In this document: positions 25,809 to 34,178 of the stretch, piece after piece
Position numbering within the stretch: position 1 is the first letter of the stretch
How the letters are laid out: every line of letters begins with the position of its first letter
Assembly (NCBI GenBank): GCA_905479575.1
Contig: CAJQNB010000014.1
Coordinates: 1 to 64,000 of the forward strand
Length of the DNA: 64,000 bases
Direction: 5' to 3'
DNA from: an uncultured Pseudophaeobacter sp.
GTDB lineage: Bacteria > Pseudomonadota > Alphaproteobacteria > Rhodobacterales > Rhodobacteraceae
Translations under genes and position numbers: made by a program
Notes under the pieces: model-generated
What the model was told of the DNA's origin: nothing
Seen by the model: only the letters and a program-made list of their open reading frames with translations
The model's database searches: none

Positions 25809-27113
25809 ATGTTCACTCACGAAGACCTGGCGAAATTACAGGCCCAGTCCTTGAAGATGCAGAGCTGGATCCGGCAGCAGACCTTTTCCCCGGAGATGGA
25901 AAAGACCCTGCGGCGGTTCTCCAGTTGGGAGGTGGCTGAGCTGATCTTTAAGGTCAATCAGTCTACCCTGCGCGGGCGTCTGGCCGCAGATCCTTCGCTG
26001 CCCCAGGGCCATGTGGAAGAAGACGGGCGTCAGCGTTGGTATTCATTGGAAGAGATCAATGAGCTGCGGCGTCGCATCAAGATCAATCGCAAATCATTGA
26101 TGCCACCGCGTCCCGAAGGCAAGCGCGCCCTGCGGGTGGCGATTTCCAACTTCAAAGGCGGGGCCGGCAAATCCACTGTGGCTTTGCATTTCGCCCATGC
26201 TGCGGCCCTGGATGGCTACCGGGTGCTCTGCGTTGACTTTGATCCACAGGCGACGCTGTCCCATTCCATGGGGCTGAGCGATGTGACCGAGGACTACACA
26301 GTCTGGGGCATCATGGCGCGGGATCTTGTGCGCGAGACCGAGCGGATGAATGCCTCGGCGCGCGGGGCCGAATCTGGTGCCGCCCTGCCTGAACGGACCC
26401 TGCCGGAAGCGATCACCGGCATGGGGCTGCAGGATCTGCGCATCAATGACTTTATCAAGCCGACCAGCTGGCCGACCATTGATCTGGTACCTAGCTGTGC
26501 CAATGCGGCCTTTGTTGAATTTGCCAGCGCTCAGTACCGGCATCTCAATCCTGAGTGGTCCTTCTTTGCTGCGGTGTCACGCTATCTCGATCAGGTCTCG
26601 GCGGATGACTACGATATGATCATTTTTGATTGCCCTCCGGCGATTGGTTATCAGTCGATGAATGCGGTCTTTGCTGCCGACATGCTTTATATCCCCTCCG
26701 GCCCCGGCTATTGGGAATACGACTCGACCACTTCCTTTATCGGCCAGCTGTCCGAGGCACTGGAGGATCTGTCGGCCTTTAACGGGGTTGTCCCCGCGGG
26801 GACATTCACCCTGCCCAAGGCCTTTCTCGACGTGCGCTTTTTGCTGACGCGCTATGAAAGTGGCAACGATTTGCACCGCGCCATGCGCGATGCCTTTATC
26901 AAGGTCTTTGACGGGCGCATGGCCGATCACCCGATCGAAATGACCCGGGCGGTTGAACAATCGGGCCGGTTCCTGAGTTCGATCTACGAGATTGATTACC
27001 GGGACATGACCCGCGAAACTTGGCGGCGCGCCCGGGCGTCCTTTGATCAGGCCTATGAAGAATTCAAAGGCTATGCCGCCGAAGCCTGGGAGAAGATGGA
27101 GGATAGACCATGA
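25809..27113 (+). CDS. parA: type Ia plasmid partition ATPase ParA
   Basis: A 434-residue ParA of the long (type Ia) form, with an N-terminal DNA-binding region of about 105 residues (SSWEVAELIFKVNQSTLRGRL) followed by the ATPase. The deviant Walker A is FKGGAGKST (residues 115-123), then VLCVDFDPQATLS and IIFDCPPAIGYQS (Walker B region). It moves ParB-bound plasmid copies apart and usually represses its own operon through its N-terminus. Its last four bases overlap parB. A perfect parS palindrome lies inside the coding region and encodes V-V-P-A-G-T-F. Confidence 0.92.
   Translation: MFTHEDLAKLQAQSLKMQSWIRQQTFSPEMEKTLRRFSSWEVAELIFKVNQSTLRGRLAADPSLPQGHVEEDGRQRWYSLEEINELRRRIKINRKSLMPPRPEGKRALRVAISNFKGGAGKSTVALHFAHAAALDGYRVLCVDFDPQATLSHSMGLSDVTEDYTVWGIMARDLVRETERMNASARGAESGAALPERTLPEAITGMGLQDLRINDFIKPTSWPTIDLVPSCANAAFVEFASAQYRHLNPEWSFFAAVSRYLDQVSADDYDMIIFDCPPAIGYQSMNAVFAADMLYIPSGPGYWEYDSTTSFIGQLSEALEDLSAFNGVVPAGTFTLPKAFLDVRFLLTRYESGNDLHRAMRDAFIKVFDGRMADHPIEMTRAVEQSGRFLSSIYEIDYRDMTRETWRRARASFDQAYEEFKGYAAEAWEKMEDRP
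26790..26803. promoter_or_regulatory. parS: parS site 2, inside parA
   Basis: A perfect GTCCCCGCGGGGAC within the parA coding sequence, with flanking T and A as in the other copies. Confidence 0.65.
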
Positions 27114-28243
27114 GCAAACGCCGCGTTTTTGACATCAACTTTCCTGCGGACCCTGCACCCAAACCCGCTGCGCCCCCCCCTGCCCCAAAGGCGGATGGCG
27201 CTCCGGTTTCCGAAAGCCGTCGTGGCCCCATGGCCACCGCGATCTCGGAAAACGCAGAGGCGCTCAAGGCGCGAGCAGTGGCGGAGCAGAATATCCGGGC
27301 CGAAAACGACCGCCTGGCGCATGAGTTTGTTCGGCTCAAGGCACTTGGGCTGGTGGTTGATCGCATTCCGCTGGACCAAATCTCCACCAGCAAGCTGGTG
27401 CGGGACCGAGCAACCTCGCGTGATCCAGAACTGGAAGAGCTGCAGGCCTCGATCCGCAGTATTGGTCTGTCCAATCCTATCCGGGTCGAAGAAGAGGCCG
27501 ATGGCAGCTACCAGCTGATCCAGGGCTTTCGTCGTCTCTCCGCCTATCGGGCGCTTTATGCGGAAACCGGCGCGGAGGAATTTGCCGCGATCCCCGCTGG
27601 GCTGATTGCCAAGGGCCAGGATCTACAGGGGCTATATCGGCGCATGGTGGATGAAAACCTGGTGCGCCGCGACATCTCTTTTGCGGAAATGGCGCAGCTG
27701 GCGCTGTCTTATGCGCAGGATCCTGACACCGGCTGTGACCAGGTAGAAGATGCTGTGAGTCATCTCTATGCCTCGGCCGGGCGGCAGAAACGCAACTACA
27801 TCCGTCATTTTGCGGAGCTGTTGGACATGATCGGAACGTGTCTGCAGTTTGCCGAAGCGATCCCAAGAGCGTTGGGGCTGGAGCTTAAGAAACGGCTTTT
27901 GGAGGAGGAGCCTCTGGCGGAAGAACTGAGGCAGGTTTTGCAAAACACCCCGCGGCCCGACGCGGAGGCAGAGTTGGCGGTGCTGCGCGGGTTCCTATCC
28001 GGATCTTTGGGCAGCGCTGAGGCTGGCCGGTCTGCCGGAATGACAGGGGGCCAAGCAAAGACTGGCGTTGCCAAAACCACTTTGCGCTGCGCTGTCCCCT
28101 CGGGGACGGTACGCTGTCAGGCGCGGGACGGTCGTATCGAGCTGGCGATGGAACGGGATTTTTCAGTCATTGACCGCTACCGGCTGGAAACCGCTATCGC
28201 TGCCTTTTTCGCTGCGTTGGAAGAGGGTGAGATTTCCGACTGA
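27110..28243 (+). CDS. parB: plasmid partition protein ParB
   Basis: A 377-residue ParB. A Pro/Ala-rich N-terminal tail precedes the ParB/Srx domain at about residues 85-190 (SKLVRDRATSRDPELEELQASI split, SNPIRVEEE, YQLIQGFRRLSAYRAL, DENLVRRDISFAEMAQ). In place of GERR it has GFRR. A helix-turn-helix region follows (about 190-240), then a C-terminal dimerisation part (FSVIDRYRLETAIAAFF). It binds parS and spreads or bridges DNA. It overlaps parA by four bases. A near-perfect parS palindrome lies in its own 3' coding part. Confidence 0.92.
   Translation: MSKRRVFDINFPADPAPKPAAPPPAPKADGAPVSESRRGPMATAISENAEALKARAVAEQNIRAENDRLAHEFVRLKALGLVVDRIPLDQISTSKLVRDRATSRDPELEELQASIRSIGLSNPIRVEEEADGSYQLIQGFRRLSAYRALYAETGAEEFAAIPAGLIAKGQDLQGLYRRMVDENLVRRDISFAEMAQLALSYAQDPDTGCDQVEDAVSHLYASAGRQKRNYIRHFAELLDMIGTCLQFAEAIPRALGLELKKRLLEEEPLAEELRQVLQNTPRPDAEAELAVLRGFLSGSLGSAEAGRSAGMTGGQAKTGVAKTTLRCAVPSGTVRCQARDGRIELAMERDFSVIDRYRLETAIAAFFAALEEGEISD
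28094..28107. promoter_or_regulatory. parS-like site inside parB (13/14 match)
   Basis: GTCCCCTCGGGGAC differs at one centre position from the perfect copies and encodes V-P-S-G-T in ParB, close to the V-P-A-G-T of the copy in ParA. Confidence 0.5.
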
Positions 28244-28267
28244 TCTGCCGGGTATTGTGTTTAAAGA

Positions 28268-28297
28268 AAAAGGCTGTCCCCGCGGGGACAGCCTTTT
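28268..28297. terminator. parS: parS site 3 within a 30-bp perfect palindrome, likely also a bidirectional terminator
   Basis: The core GTCCCCGCGGGGAC (28276-28289) is extended on both sides by AGGCT/AGCCT and then A and T runs, giving a perfect 30-bp palindrome. It lies between the converging parB (ends 28243) and OmpA/YceI gene (ends 28325). The GC-rich stem with an A/T boundary on each side is suited to terminate both transcripts while also serving as a ParB site. Confidence 0.7.
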
Positions 28298-28324
28298 GGT
28301 TTTGGGGGCAGCTATTTGAGAAGG

Positions 28325-29365
28325 TTAGTTGAGAACCTTAAAAGCGATGCGTCGGTTCTTTGCCCGGTTCTGCGCTGTGTCATTGGGGACCAAGGGGCTT
28401 GCTTCACCGTAGCCGACGGATTGCAGACGTGCCCGCGCGATGCCCTTATTTGACAGGTATCTGACAACGGAATTTGCGCGCTTTTGGCTGAGCCGGGTAT
28501 TTGCCGCGGCGCTGCCTTTGTTATCTGTGTGGCCGCCGATCTCAATCAGCAGGTCGGGGCACCGGCTGACAATATCAAACAGGCTGTCCAAAAAGCTGGT
28601 GGATTTTTGATCCAGTCGCGACGTTCCCGGCGCGAAATTCACGCTGCGGCTGCGGGACAGAATGTCAAACCGCCCAATACAGGCCTCGCGACTGAAATCG
28701 CCAGCGGTCTCCAAAGCTGCGCTGGCCCCGGATGTGGCAGGCACGGCCAGGACTGGTGTGCCAGGTGCCCGACGGTCAAAGGCGAGGTTTAGATTGACAA
28801 TGCCCAACGGGGTAATGGTGACATTGGCGGCCTCCTGCAGCTTGTCCCGTCCTGCCATCAGGTTAAAATCTTCGAGCTGTAGAATGACGGGATTGAGGGT
28901 GGAGATAGTGATCCGATCATTGCTGACCAAAGTTACGGCGACCTCTGATTCGAGCTCTACCTCGGCACCATGTAGCGACAGGGTCACTGGCAAATTGATC
29001 ACCTTGCGCCGCAGGCTGGGGAGATCCTGCAGTGACAAAGGGTCCAGAACTGCGGTTACTGTGGCTTCGGGGAAACTGAATGTTTCAAAGAACAGGAACC
29101 GCATACGAACGTTTCGCAGGTCAATTTGTGTATCGACCGAATCCAGAGCGATAACCAACTGGGCCACCCCCCGTTCGGTGATCTGGCCACTCATGGCGGC
29201 AAACTGACTGGTTTCTGCAACCGTGTCCTTTTTGATCGACAGGAAGGTGATGGCCGATGCCTCCTGGTCAAGTTGCCAGCCATGTTCAAATGGATCCGCT
29301 GCCAAGGCTGGGTGGGCGAAAAGAGCCAAGAGGACGAAGACTGGGCGAAGAAGCTGGCGTATCAT
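28325..29365 (-). CDS. exported protein with YceI-like and OmpA C-terminal domains
   Basis: A 346-residue exported protein: signal peptide (MIRQLLRPVFVLLALFAHPALA), a YceI-type lipocalin-like domain at about residues 25-205 (WQLDQEASAITFLSIKKDTV), then an OmpA-like peptidoglycan-binding domain from about residue 225 (IEIGGHTDNKGSAAANTRLS, RVQ-like SVGYGEASPLVPNDT, RRIAF). It should sit in the periplasm tethered to peptidoglycan, with the YceI part perhaps binding a lipid. The fusion of these two domains is uncommon. It lies between parAB and the T6SS region, divergent from the caspase gene. Confidence 0.82.
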   Translation of the reverse strand: MIRQLLRPVFVLLALFAHPALAADPFEHGWQLDQEASAITFLSIKKDTVAETSQFAAMSGQITERGVAQLVIALDSVDTQIDLRNVRMRFLFFETFSFPEATVTAVLDPLSLQDLPSLRRKVINLPVTLSLHGAEVELESEVAVTLVSNDRITISTLNPVILQLEDFNLMAGRDKLQEAANVTITPLGIVNLNLAFDRRAPGTPVLAVPATSGASAALETAGDFSREACIGRFDILSRSRSVNFAPGTSRLDQKSTSFLDSLFDIVSRCPDLLIEIGGHTDNKGSAAANTRLSQKRANSVVRYLSNKGIARARLQSVGYGEASPLVPNDTAQNRAKNRRIAFKVLN

Positions 29366-29511
29366 GATAAAATACTCATACTAGAAAGATCAAATGGGAC
29401 CGCCCGGATGACGGCCAAAGTTTGGGCGGCTTCTCTAGAGTAACAAAAATCCTAGGACAAAAAGCAAGTATTGCGTAGCCTCGGCCAGTAAATACCTCAA
29501 TTTTGCAAGGT

Positions 29512-29525
29512 GTCCCCGCGGGGAC
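29512..29525. promoter_or_regulatory. parS: parS site 4, in the leader of the caspase gene
   Basis: The fourth perfect GTCCCCGCGGGGAC, with flanking T and A, 23 bases before the GTG I prefer for the caspase-like gene. Confidence 0.65.
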
Positions 29526-29547
29526 AGAGTATTGGAGTTTAAGACTA

Positions 29548-31056
29548 GTGACTGGTTTTTGGGCCAAGTGCCTGTTTCGCATAGTAGTGCTTGTTGCACT
29601 TCTGTCAGGGTCTGCGCGCGCCACCACCCCCGGGGGAGGCGCGCGGCTGGCGTTGGTTATTGGCAATGCCTCCTATGGCAGTGTTTCCGCCCTGGATAAT
29701 CCGGTGAATGATGCCCGCATGATTTCCCAGACACTGGAGGGGCTTGGTTTTACGGTCTCCATGGCGGTGAACATGAGTCAGGTTGAGATGAAGCTGGCGA
29801 TTGCCCAGTTCGGTCGTGATCTGCGGGCCGCAGGCGCCGATGCCACCGGATTGTTTTATTATGCAGGACATGGGGTACAAAGCTTTGGCAACAATTACCT
29901 GTTGCCGGTGGATGTGGCGTTGTCAGATGCAGCGGATCTGGACCTAATGGCGGTTGAAGCGCAAACCGTGCTGCGGCAGATGGCGTCGGCGCGCAATCGA
30001 ACCAATTTGGTGATCCTCGATGCCTGTCGCAATAATCCTTTTGAAAACGTGCCGGAGCTGAATGAAAGTGGTTTGGCTGAAATGAAGGCGCCAACAGGTA
30101 CTTTTCTGGCCTATGCGACGGCGCCCGGAGGGGTGGCGCTGGATGGGCAGGGGGCGAACAGTCCCTTTACCCAGGCCTTGGTGGAACAGATTGTGGTGCC
30201 GGGCCAGCCGGTGGAACAGGCTTTCAAAGAGGTGCGCCGCGCTGTGCTTGCCCAGAGCGACGGACAGCAGACCCCTTGGGATACCTCCTCTTTGGTGAGT
30301 GACTTTGTGTTTGCCGAAGCACCACCAAGCCCGGTCCTGTCAGCGGCAGAAACAGAAGAATTGCAGCTTTGGCGTTCGGTACAAAGTGCCCGCGATCCGG
30401 TGCAACTGATGCTGTTCTTACGGGGCTATCCGGAAGGAACCTATACACCGGAGGCGCGCGCGCTGTTGGCAGAGGTCATGGCTGAAGAGCTGTCCGTCGA
30501 CACCTCTGCGCCAGCGACATCACCAGTGGCGCCGGATGAACAGGAAACAGCCCTGTTCAAAGCGGCGCAGGAAGATGGGTCCCTAGCGGCCTATGAAGCC
30601 TATATGCAAAGCTACCCCACGGGGACATACGCTGAAATCGTGACGACCGAAATTGCTGCCTTACAGATGGGACAAGGCAGCGATCCGATCGGCGAGGGCA
30701 CCGTGGCTGACGCCGGCCCAGCAAGCGCGCAAGCCAGCGCAGAGCCGCGCCACTCGGAGGCAGGGCCCGTGACCTTTGCCAGCCCATTGGTGTCTGAACT
30801 GGAACAGATCAGTGGGCGTAGTCTCGCTGAGCTTATTGACCAGACGCCGATGTTTCCGCCAATCGAGGGCCTGCCGGAAAGCTACTGGAAATCACAAAAT
30901 TGCAGTTCCTGCCATCAATGGACTCGCGAGCGCCTGTGCACCCAGGCCAATACCTATCTAAGCCTGAATATGCAGCGGTCGCTGAGCAAACAACATCCCT
31001 TTGGCGGGGTCATGAAGCGGAGCTTGAAGTCCTGGGCGGCGGGTGGTTGTCAATAG
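29548..31056 (+). CDS. secreted caspase-like (C14) protein with a C-terminal CxxCH motif
   Basis: About 502 residues. A signal peptide (VTGFWAKCLFRIVVLVALLSGSARA split) precedes a C14 peptidase domain: LALVIGNASYG, catalytic His108 in YYAGHGVQ and Cys160 in LDACRNNPF. A Pro/Ala-rich linker leads to a C-terminal domain with CSSCH (Cys452, Cys455, His456), followed by WTRERLC. CxxCH can bind heme c in the periplasm, but a single motif is weak proof; a disulfide or zinc role is also possible. The GTG at 29548 has GGAG upstream, whereas a longer start would run through a parS site. It converges on the TonB/DUF4384-ExbBD genes; such caspase and DUF4384 proteins often occur together. Confidence 0.8.
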   Translation: MTGFWAKCLFRIVVLVALLSGSARATTPGGGARLALVIGNASYGSVSALDNPVNDARMISQTLEGLGFTVSMAVNMSQVEMKLAIAQFGRDLRAAGADATGLFYYAGHGVQSFGNNYLLPVDVALSDAADLDLMAVEAQTVLRQMASARNRTNLVILDACRNNPFENVPELNESGLAEMKAPTGTFLAYATAPGGVALDGQGANSPFTQALVEQIVVPGQPVEQAFKEVRRAVLAQSDGQQTPWDTSSLVSDFVFAEAPPSPVLSAAETEELQLWRSVQSARDPVQLMLFLRGYPEGTYTPEARALLAEVMAEELSVDTSAPATSPVAPDEQETALFKAAQEDGSLAAYEAYMQSYPTGTYAEIVTTEIAALQMGQGSDPIGEGTVADAGPASAQASAEPRHSEAGPVTFASPLVSELEQISGRSLAELIDQTPMFPPIEGLPESYWKSQNCSSCHQWTRERLCTQANTYLSLNMQRSLSKQHPFGGVMKRSLKSWAAGGCQ

Positions 31057-31158
31057 CGCGGACCTGCTGGGTAAAGCCGTTTGGGGATCGCTTGCCCGTT
31101 CTTGTCTAAGTCGCAAAAAAAGGGGGGGGCTCCCGCCCAAGATCGACAATCACAGATT

Positions 31159-31202
31159 GCCCAATCTTCGTTGGGCCTGGCAGCATGCCCCAGGCATGCT
31201 GC
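31159..31202. terminator. two tandem hairpins between converging genes
   Basis: GCCCAA-TCTTCG-TTGGGC (31159-31176) is followed by GCAGCATGCC-CCA-GGCATGCTGC (31180-31202). They lie between the caspase gene (ends 31056) and the TonB/DUF4384 gene (ends 31209). Neither has a T-run, so they may be RNA-stabilising or rho-type ends rather than classic terminators. Confidence 0.45.
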
Positions 31203-31208
31203 AGAGTC

Positions 31209-32711
31209 TCACTTGGCTTGAGTTTCGATTAGAAAGTAGACCCATTCTCCTTTAAAATCAATATCTTGATCTCTTTTCTCGGCGACCTTGCGGCGTAGGA
31301 AATCAAGATAGGCAGCGGCAGGTTCGCTGAGCGGTCGCAGACCTTCGTAAAGAGGAGAAGAGGCTGCAAATGCAACTGCAATTTCCTGACCATAGGGCGG
31401 TCCAACGGTGATTTGCAGGCCGGAGTCTTTGGGGGTTTTGGCACCAACACGCTGGGCACTTTTGGGCTCGGCCAGTTTTAGCGGAATTTGCGCATTGGGG
31501 CTGAGATGGATCACATCACCGGCCGCGTCAAAGTAATCGACATAAAGATAGGCCGGGTAGTCTGGCGCGGTCAGGTCAAAGTACAGCTGCTCGCCGCCGG
31601 AATAGCTGAGAACACGGGCCTGGGCATCGGCGCCCAGAAGCAGAGGATTGGTGATCTGGTCGGTGCTTTGCGGCAGGCCAACCGTGGAAATACCACTAAG
31701 CGCGCCGCACTGTGGACGTGGCAACAGCCGCATCTTGTCGGAGAGCGCAATATCGCGGCCCATCTGTGCCTGCAGAGCTGCCAGCACCGGCTGTCGCAGC
31801 CCATCTTCGGGCAAGTGTCCCCGCAGCTCCAGCGTGGCGGTGTCGGGGTCAAAGACCACTTGCAGCCGGGAACAGGGCACCGCACCGAGCAATCCGGCAA
31901 GACCATCGCGCAAGTCTGCTGCCTGACTGCCGGGGTCGCCAGGTCTGGTGAAGCTTTGAAAGGCGGCGATAGAGGCCGGGTCTAGATCTTTGGTCCCATC
32001 GCCCTGAAAGGCCAGGGCTGCGGTGATTGCTTCTGATTGGGACGGGCTTTCGGCTGCCTGTTGGGGGATGGTGGCGGTCTCGGCCAGAGATTGGCCCTGC
32101 GCGTGAGCAGGACTGGCCGGGATGAGGTCTGGCGCTGCCGCTGCGACGGTGTTCGCAGGGGGGGCTTGCGCCTGAGTGGCGGCGAGAGCGGGCTGTTGCG
32201 CTGGCACGGGTTGGAGGTCAGCGTCCTGAGCGGCTACGAGAAGCCCCGCTGCAAGGCGCGCCAGTGCTGGCTGGCTGGCAAGTGGACGGGCAGGGGCCGA
32301 CGGAGCATCGGGGGCTTGTACCGCTGCTGTGACACCGGGGGGGGCGAGGCTGGGCAGCTGATCTCCCTGTGCTGCGGCGGCTGTAACCGGGAGCAGGGCA
32401 GGGGCGCTGGCCTGGGCCGTGGTTTCCTGCACTGCACCAGGGGCGAGGCTGTCGCCCTGCGCAGGGACTTGCTTGCCGGGGTCGGGAGTGACGGTTTGTT
32501 CCTGTGCCTGACTGCGCGCAACAGTCTGGGATTCCATCGTTAGCGCGCTTTTTGGGCTGGGTTGCTGGACCACGGGATCGGGATCTATGAACGGCATCAG
32601 GGCAGCCAGTGCAACAAGATGGACGGCGACAGAGAGCCCAAGCCCCAGGCTCCACAGCCCGGCCCGGGGCTTGAGAGCCGTGAGGGCAGGGGAGGTCGCT
32701 GGCGGCTTCAC
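31209..32711 (-). CDS. TonB-like membrane protein with C-terminal DUF4384 domain
   Basis: A 500-residue protein. One membrane helix at about residues 18-40 (SLGLGLSVAVHLVALAALMP) has the TonB-like pattern with a His in the helix. A long Pro/Ala/Gln-rich periplasmic stretch follows (about 45-240), then a C-terminal part with a DUF4384-like fold (YFDLTAPDYPAYLYVDYFDA, IHLSPNAQIPLKL). It overlaps exbD2 by four bases (GTGA), starts with GTG, and is the last gene of the ExbB-ExbD-ExbD operon. By analogy it would couple ExbBD proton-motive force to something in the envelope. It lacks a recognisable TonB C-terminal domain. Confidence 0.7.
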   Translation of the reverse strand: MKPPATSPALTALKPRAGLWSLGLGLSVAVHLVALAALMPFIDPDPVVQQPSPKSALTMESQTVARSQAQEQTVTPDPGKQVPAQGDSLAPGAVQETTAQASAPALLPVTAAAAQGDQLPSLAPPGVTAAVQAPDAPSAPARPLASQPALARLAAGLLVAAQDADLQPVPAQQPALAATQAQAPPANTVAAAAPDLIPASPAHAQGQSLAETATIPQQAAESPSQSEAITAALAFQGDGTKDLDPASIAAFQSFTRPGDPGSQAADLRDGLAGLLGAVPCSRLQVVFDPDTATLELRGHLPEDGLRQPVLAALQAQMGRDIALSDKMRLLPRPQCGALSGISTVGLPQSTDQITNPLLLGADAQARVLSYSGGEQLYFDLTAPDYPAYLYVDYFDAAGDVIHLSPNAQIPLKLAEPKSAQRVGAKTPKDSGLQITVGPPYGQEIAVAFAASSPLYEGLRPLSEPAAAYLDFLRRKVAEKRDQDIDFKGEWVYFLIETQAK

Positions 32712-33133
32712 GGGTGTGACCCTGTTTGCGGCGCGCGCTCTGGTGTGACCACCAGTATAACATCCCGGATGCCCAGGGTTTCGGCCTGGCTGACATAGGG
32801 CAGAACATGCCGAAGATCCGCGTCGCGGTGGGCATTGATGCGCAGACGCAGGCTGGCATCCCGTGCCAGTTGCTCGGTCAGTGCCGCGGCCAGAGCCGCC
32901 GGGGCGATTGTGCTGCCATCCAGGGCCAGATTGCCCTGTTTTGAGATCGCCAGGGTAACGCCGCCTGCGGGCATGTCTCGCCCGGTTTGGGCCTGTGGCG
33001 GTGCGACGTCAAAGGGCGCGGTGGCGTCCATGCGTCCAATCAGCATAAAAAACACCAGCAGGAAGAAGACGACGTCGATTAGCGCGATAATTGTCTCTGA
33101 CTGTGGGGCACGACTGGCGCGTTTCAGCTTCAT
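32708..33133 (-). CDS. exbD: ExbD/TolR-family protein
   Basis: A 141-residue protein with one N-terminal membrane helix (ETIIALIDVVFFLLVFFMLIG) containing the conserved Asp (LIDVVFFLL) and a periplasmic domain. It works with ExbB as a proton channel. Its ATG overlaps the stop of the other ExbD, so the two are co-translated. Confidence 0.85.
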   Translation of the reverse strand: MKLKRASRAPQSETIIALIDVVFFLLVFFMLIGRMDATAPFDVAPPQAQTGRDMPAGGVTLAISKQGNLALDGSTIAPAALAAALTEQLARDASLRLRINAHRDADLRHVLPYVSQAETLGIRDVILVVTPERAPQTGSHP

Positions 33134-33540
33134 TGCCGGGCCTCCAGTCGCAACACGCGCATGTTCTGCACCCCGGCCGTGGCGGATTGATCCATTATTG
33201 AAATCAGATCCTGGGTGGACGCGGAGTTTGACGGTAGAATGACCAGCTGCGCCTGGGGATCTTTGGCCAGGGCCTGCGCCAAAATTTGGTTCAGCTCCTG
33301 CGGCGTCAGGGTGTCGCCGCGCAGACTGGGCCTGCCATCTGCCTGAATGCGGATCATCAAGCGCGTATCAGATGGCTCATTTGGCTGCGCGCGACCTTCA
33401 GCAGGGTGCAGGGCCGGGATCATATCCAGATTGAGATAGGTCGAGGTCACCATAAAGAACACCAACAGGATCAACATCACGTCGATCATAGGCACCAGCG
33501 AGATCAGGGCCTGAGGCGGGGCGCGGCGTTTGAGAATCAT
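33130..33540 (-). CDS. exbD: ExbD/TolR-family protein, first of two
   Basis: A 136-residue ExbD-type protein with the helix ISLVPMIDVMLILLVFFMVT and the conserved Asp in MIDVML. It starts 18 bases after exbB. Two ExbD paralogues with one ExbB are common where a TolR-like and an ExbD-like subunit form a hetero-complex. Confidence 0.85.
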   Translation of the reverse strand: MILKRRAPPQALISLVPMIDVMLILLVFFMVTSTYLNLDMIPALHPAEGRAQPNEPSDTRLMIRIQADGRPSLRGDTLTPQELNQILAQALAKDPQAQLVILPSNSASTQDLISIMDQSATAGVQNMRVLRLEARQ

Positions 33541-33558
33541 CAGGGGCGTCTCCAGCTG

Positions 33559-34176
33559 CTAGCGGCCATGATCCGCCAGCATCAACTGCCCCACCGCGCT
33601 TTCGATCATCAGCGCGGCCCTGTCGATGCGGGCAGAAAACAACCCGGCTGCGATGGCCGCTGGAATAGCCACGACCAGACCCGCTGCAGTGGTCAGCAGA
33701 GCCTGCCAGATCCCCCCGGCCAGTACCGAGGCATTGGCGGCGCCCTGCGCCAGTTCCAATTCCTGAAATGACTGGATCATGCCCAGAACCGTGCCAAGCA
33801 GACCCAGCAGCGGGGACACCATGGCAATGAGCTCTAGCAGCCGGATGAGACCGTTCATGCGTTGGACTTCCTCATTGCCGCGGCGCTCTAGCTCAGCGGT
33901 CAACAGCGGGCCTTTGAGACCGTTTTGCAGCGCGCCCATCGCATACTGCAGGATCCTGTCGGCAGGGGATTTTCCCTGCTCGATCAGGGCCTGGGCCCCA
34001 TGTTTATCCCCTGTTTGCCACAGCTCGATCGCGTTCTGACGCTGGTCCTTGCCAGAGGTCACCGGCCAGAGCCGCAGCAGTTTCACCGCGATCAGGGTAA
34101 TGGAGAGCACCGAAATCACAGCCAGCAAGGCGATCACCGGCCCCCCCGTCGTGAGGTTTTCCAGAATTGCTCCCAT
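33559..34176 (-). CDS. exbB: ExbB/TolQ/MotA-family proton-channel protein
   Basis: A 205-residue protein with a first membrane helix at about residues 10-30 and two more in the C-terminal half (IAMVSPLLGLLGTVLGMIQS and WQALLTTAAGLVVAIPAAIA), the usual ExbB pattern. It forms the pentameric stator. The ATG at 34176 lies two bases after the stop of the upstream small gene. With the two ExbD and the TonB-like protein it makes a complete energiser set. Confidence 0.87.
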   Translation of the reverse strand: MGAILENLTTGGPVIALLAVISVLSITLIAVKLLRLWPVTSGKDQRQNAIELWQTGDKHGAQALIEQGKSPADRILQYAMGALQNGLKGPLLTAELERRGNEEVQRMNGLIRLLELIAMVSPLLGLLGTVLGMIQSFQELELAQGAANASVLAGGIWQALLTTAAGLVVAIPAAIAAGLFSARIDRAALMIESAVGQLMLADHGR

Positions 34177-34178
34177 GA

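Noticed and set aside
30613..30626. TACCCCACGGGGAC in the caspase gene, parS-like
   Set aside because: Three mismatches to the perfect site; could be a relic but not strong enough to call.
31815..31825. GTGTCCCCGCAG, a possible parS half
   Set aside because: Only one arm matches; the other half is not symmetric, and it lies within a Pro/Ala coding region.
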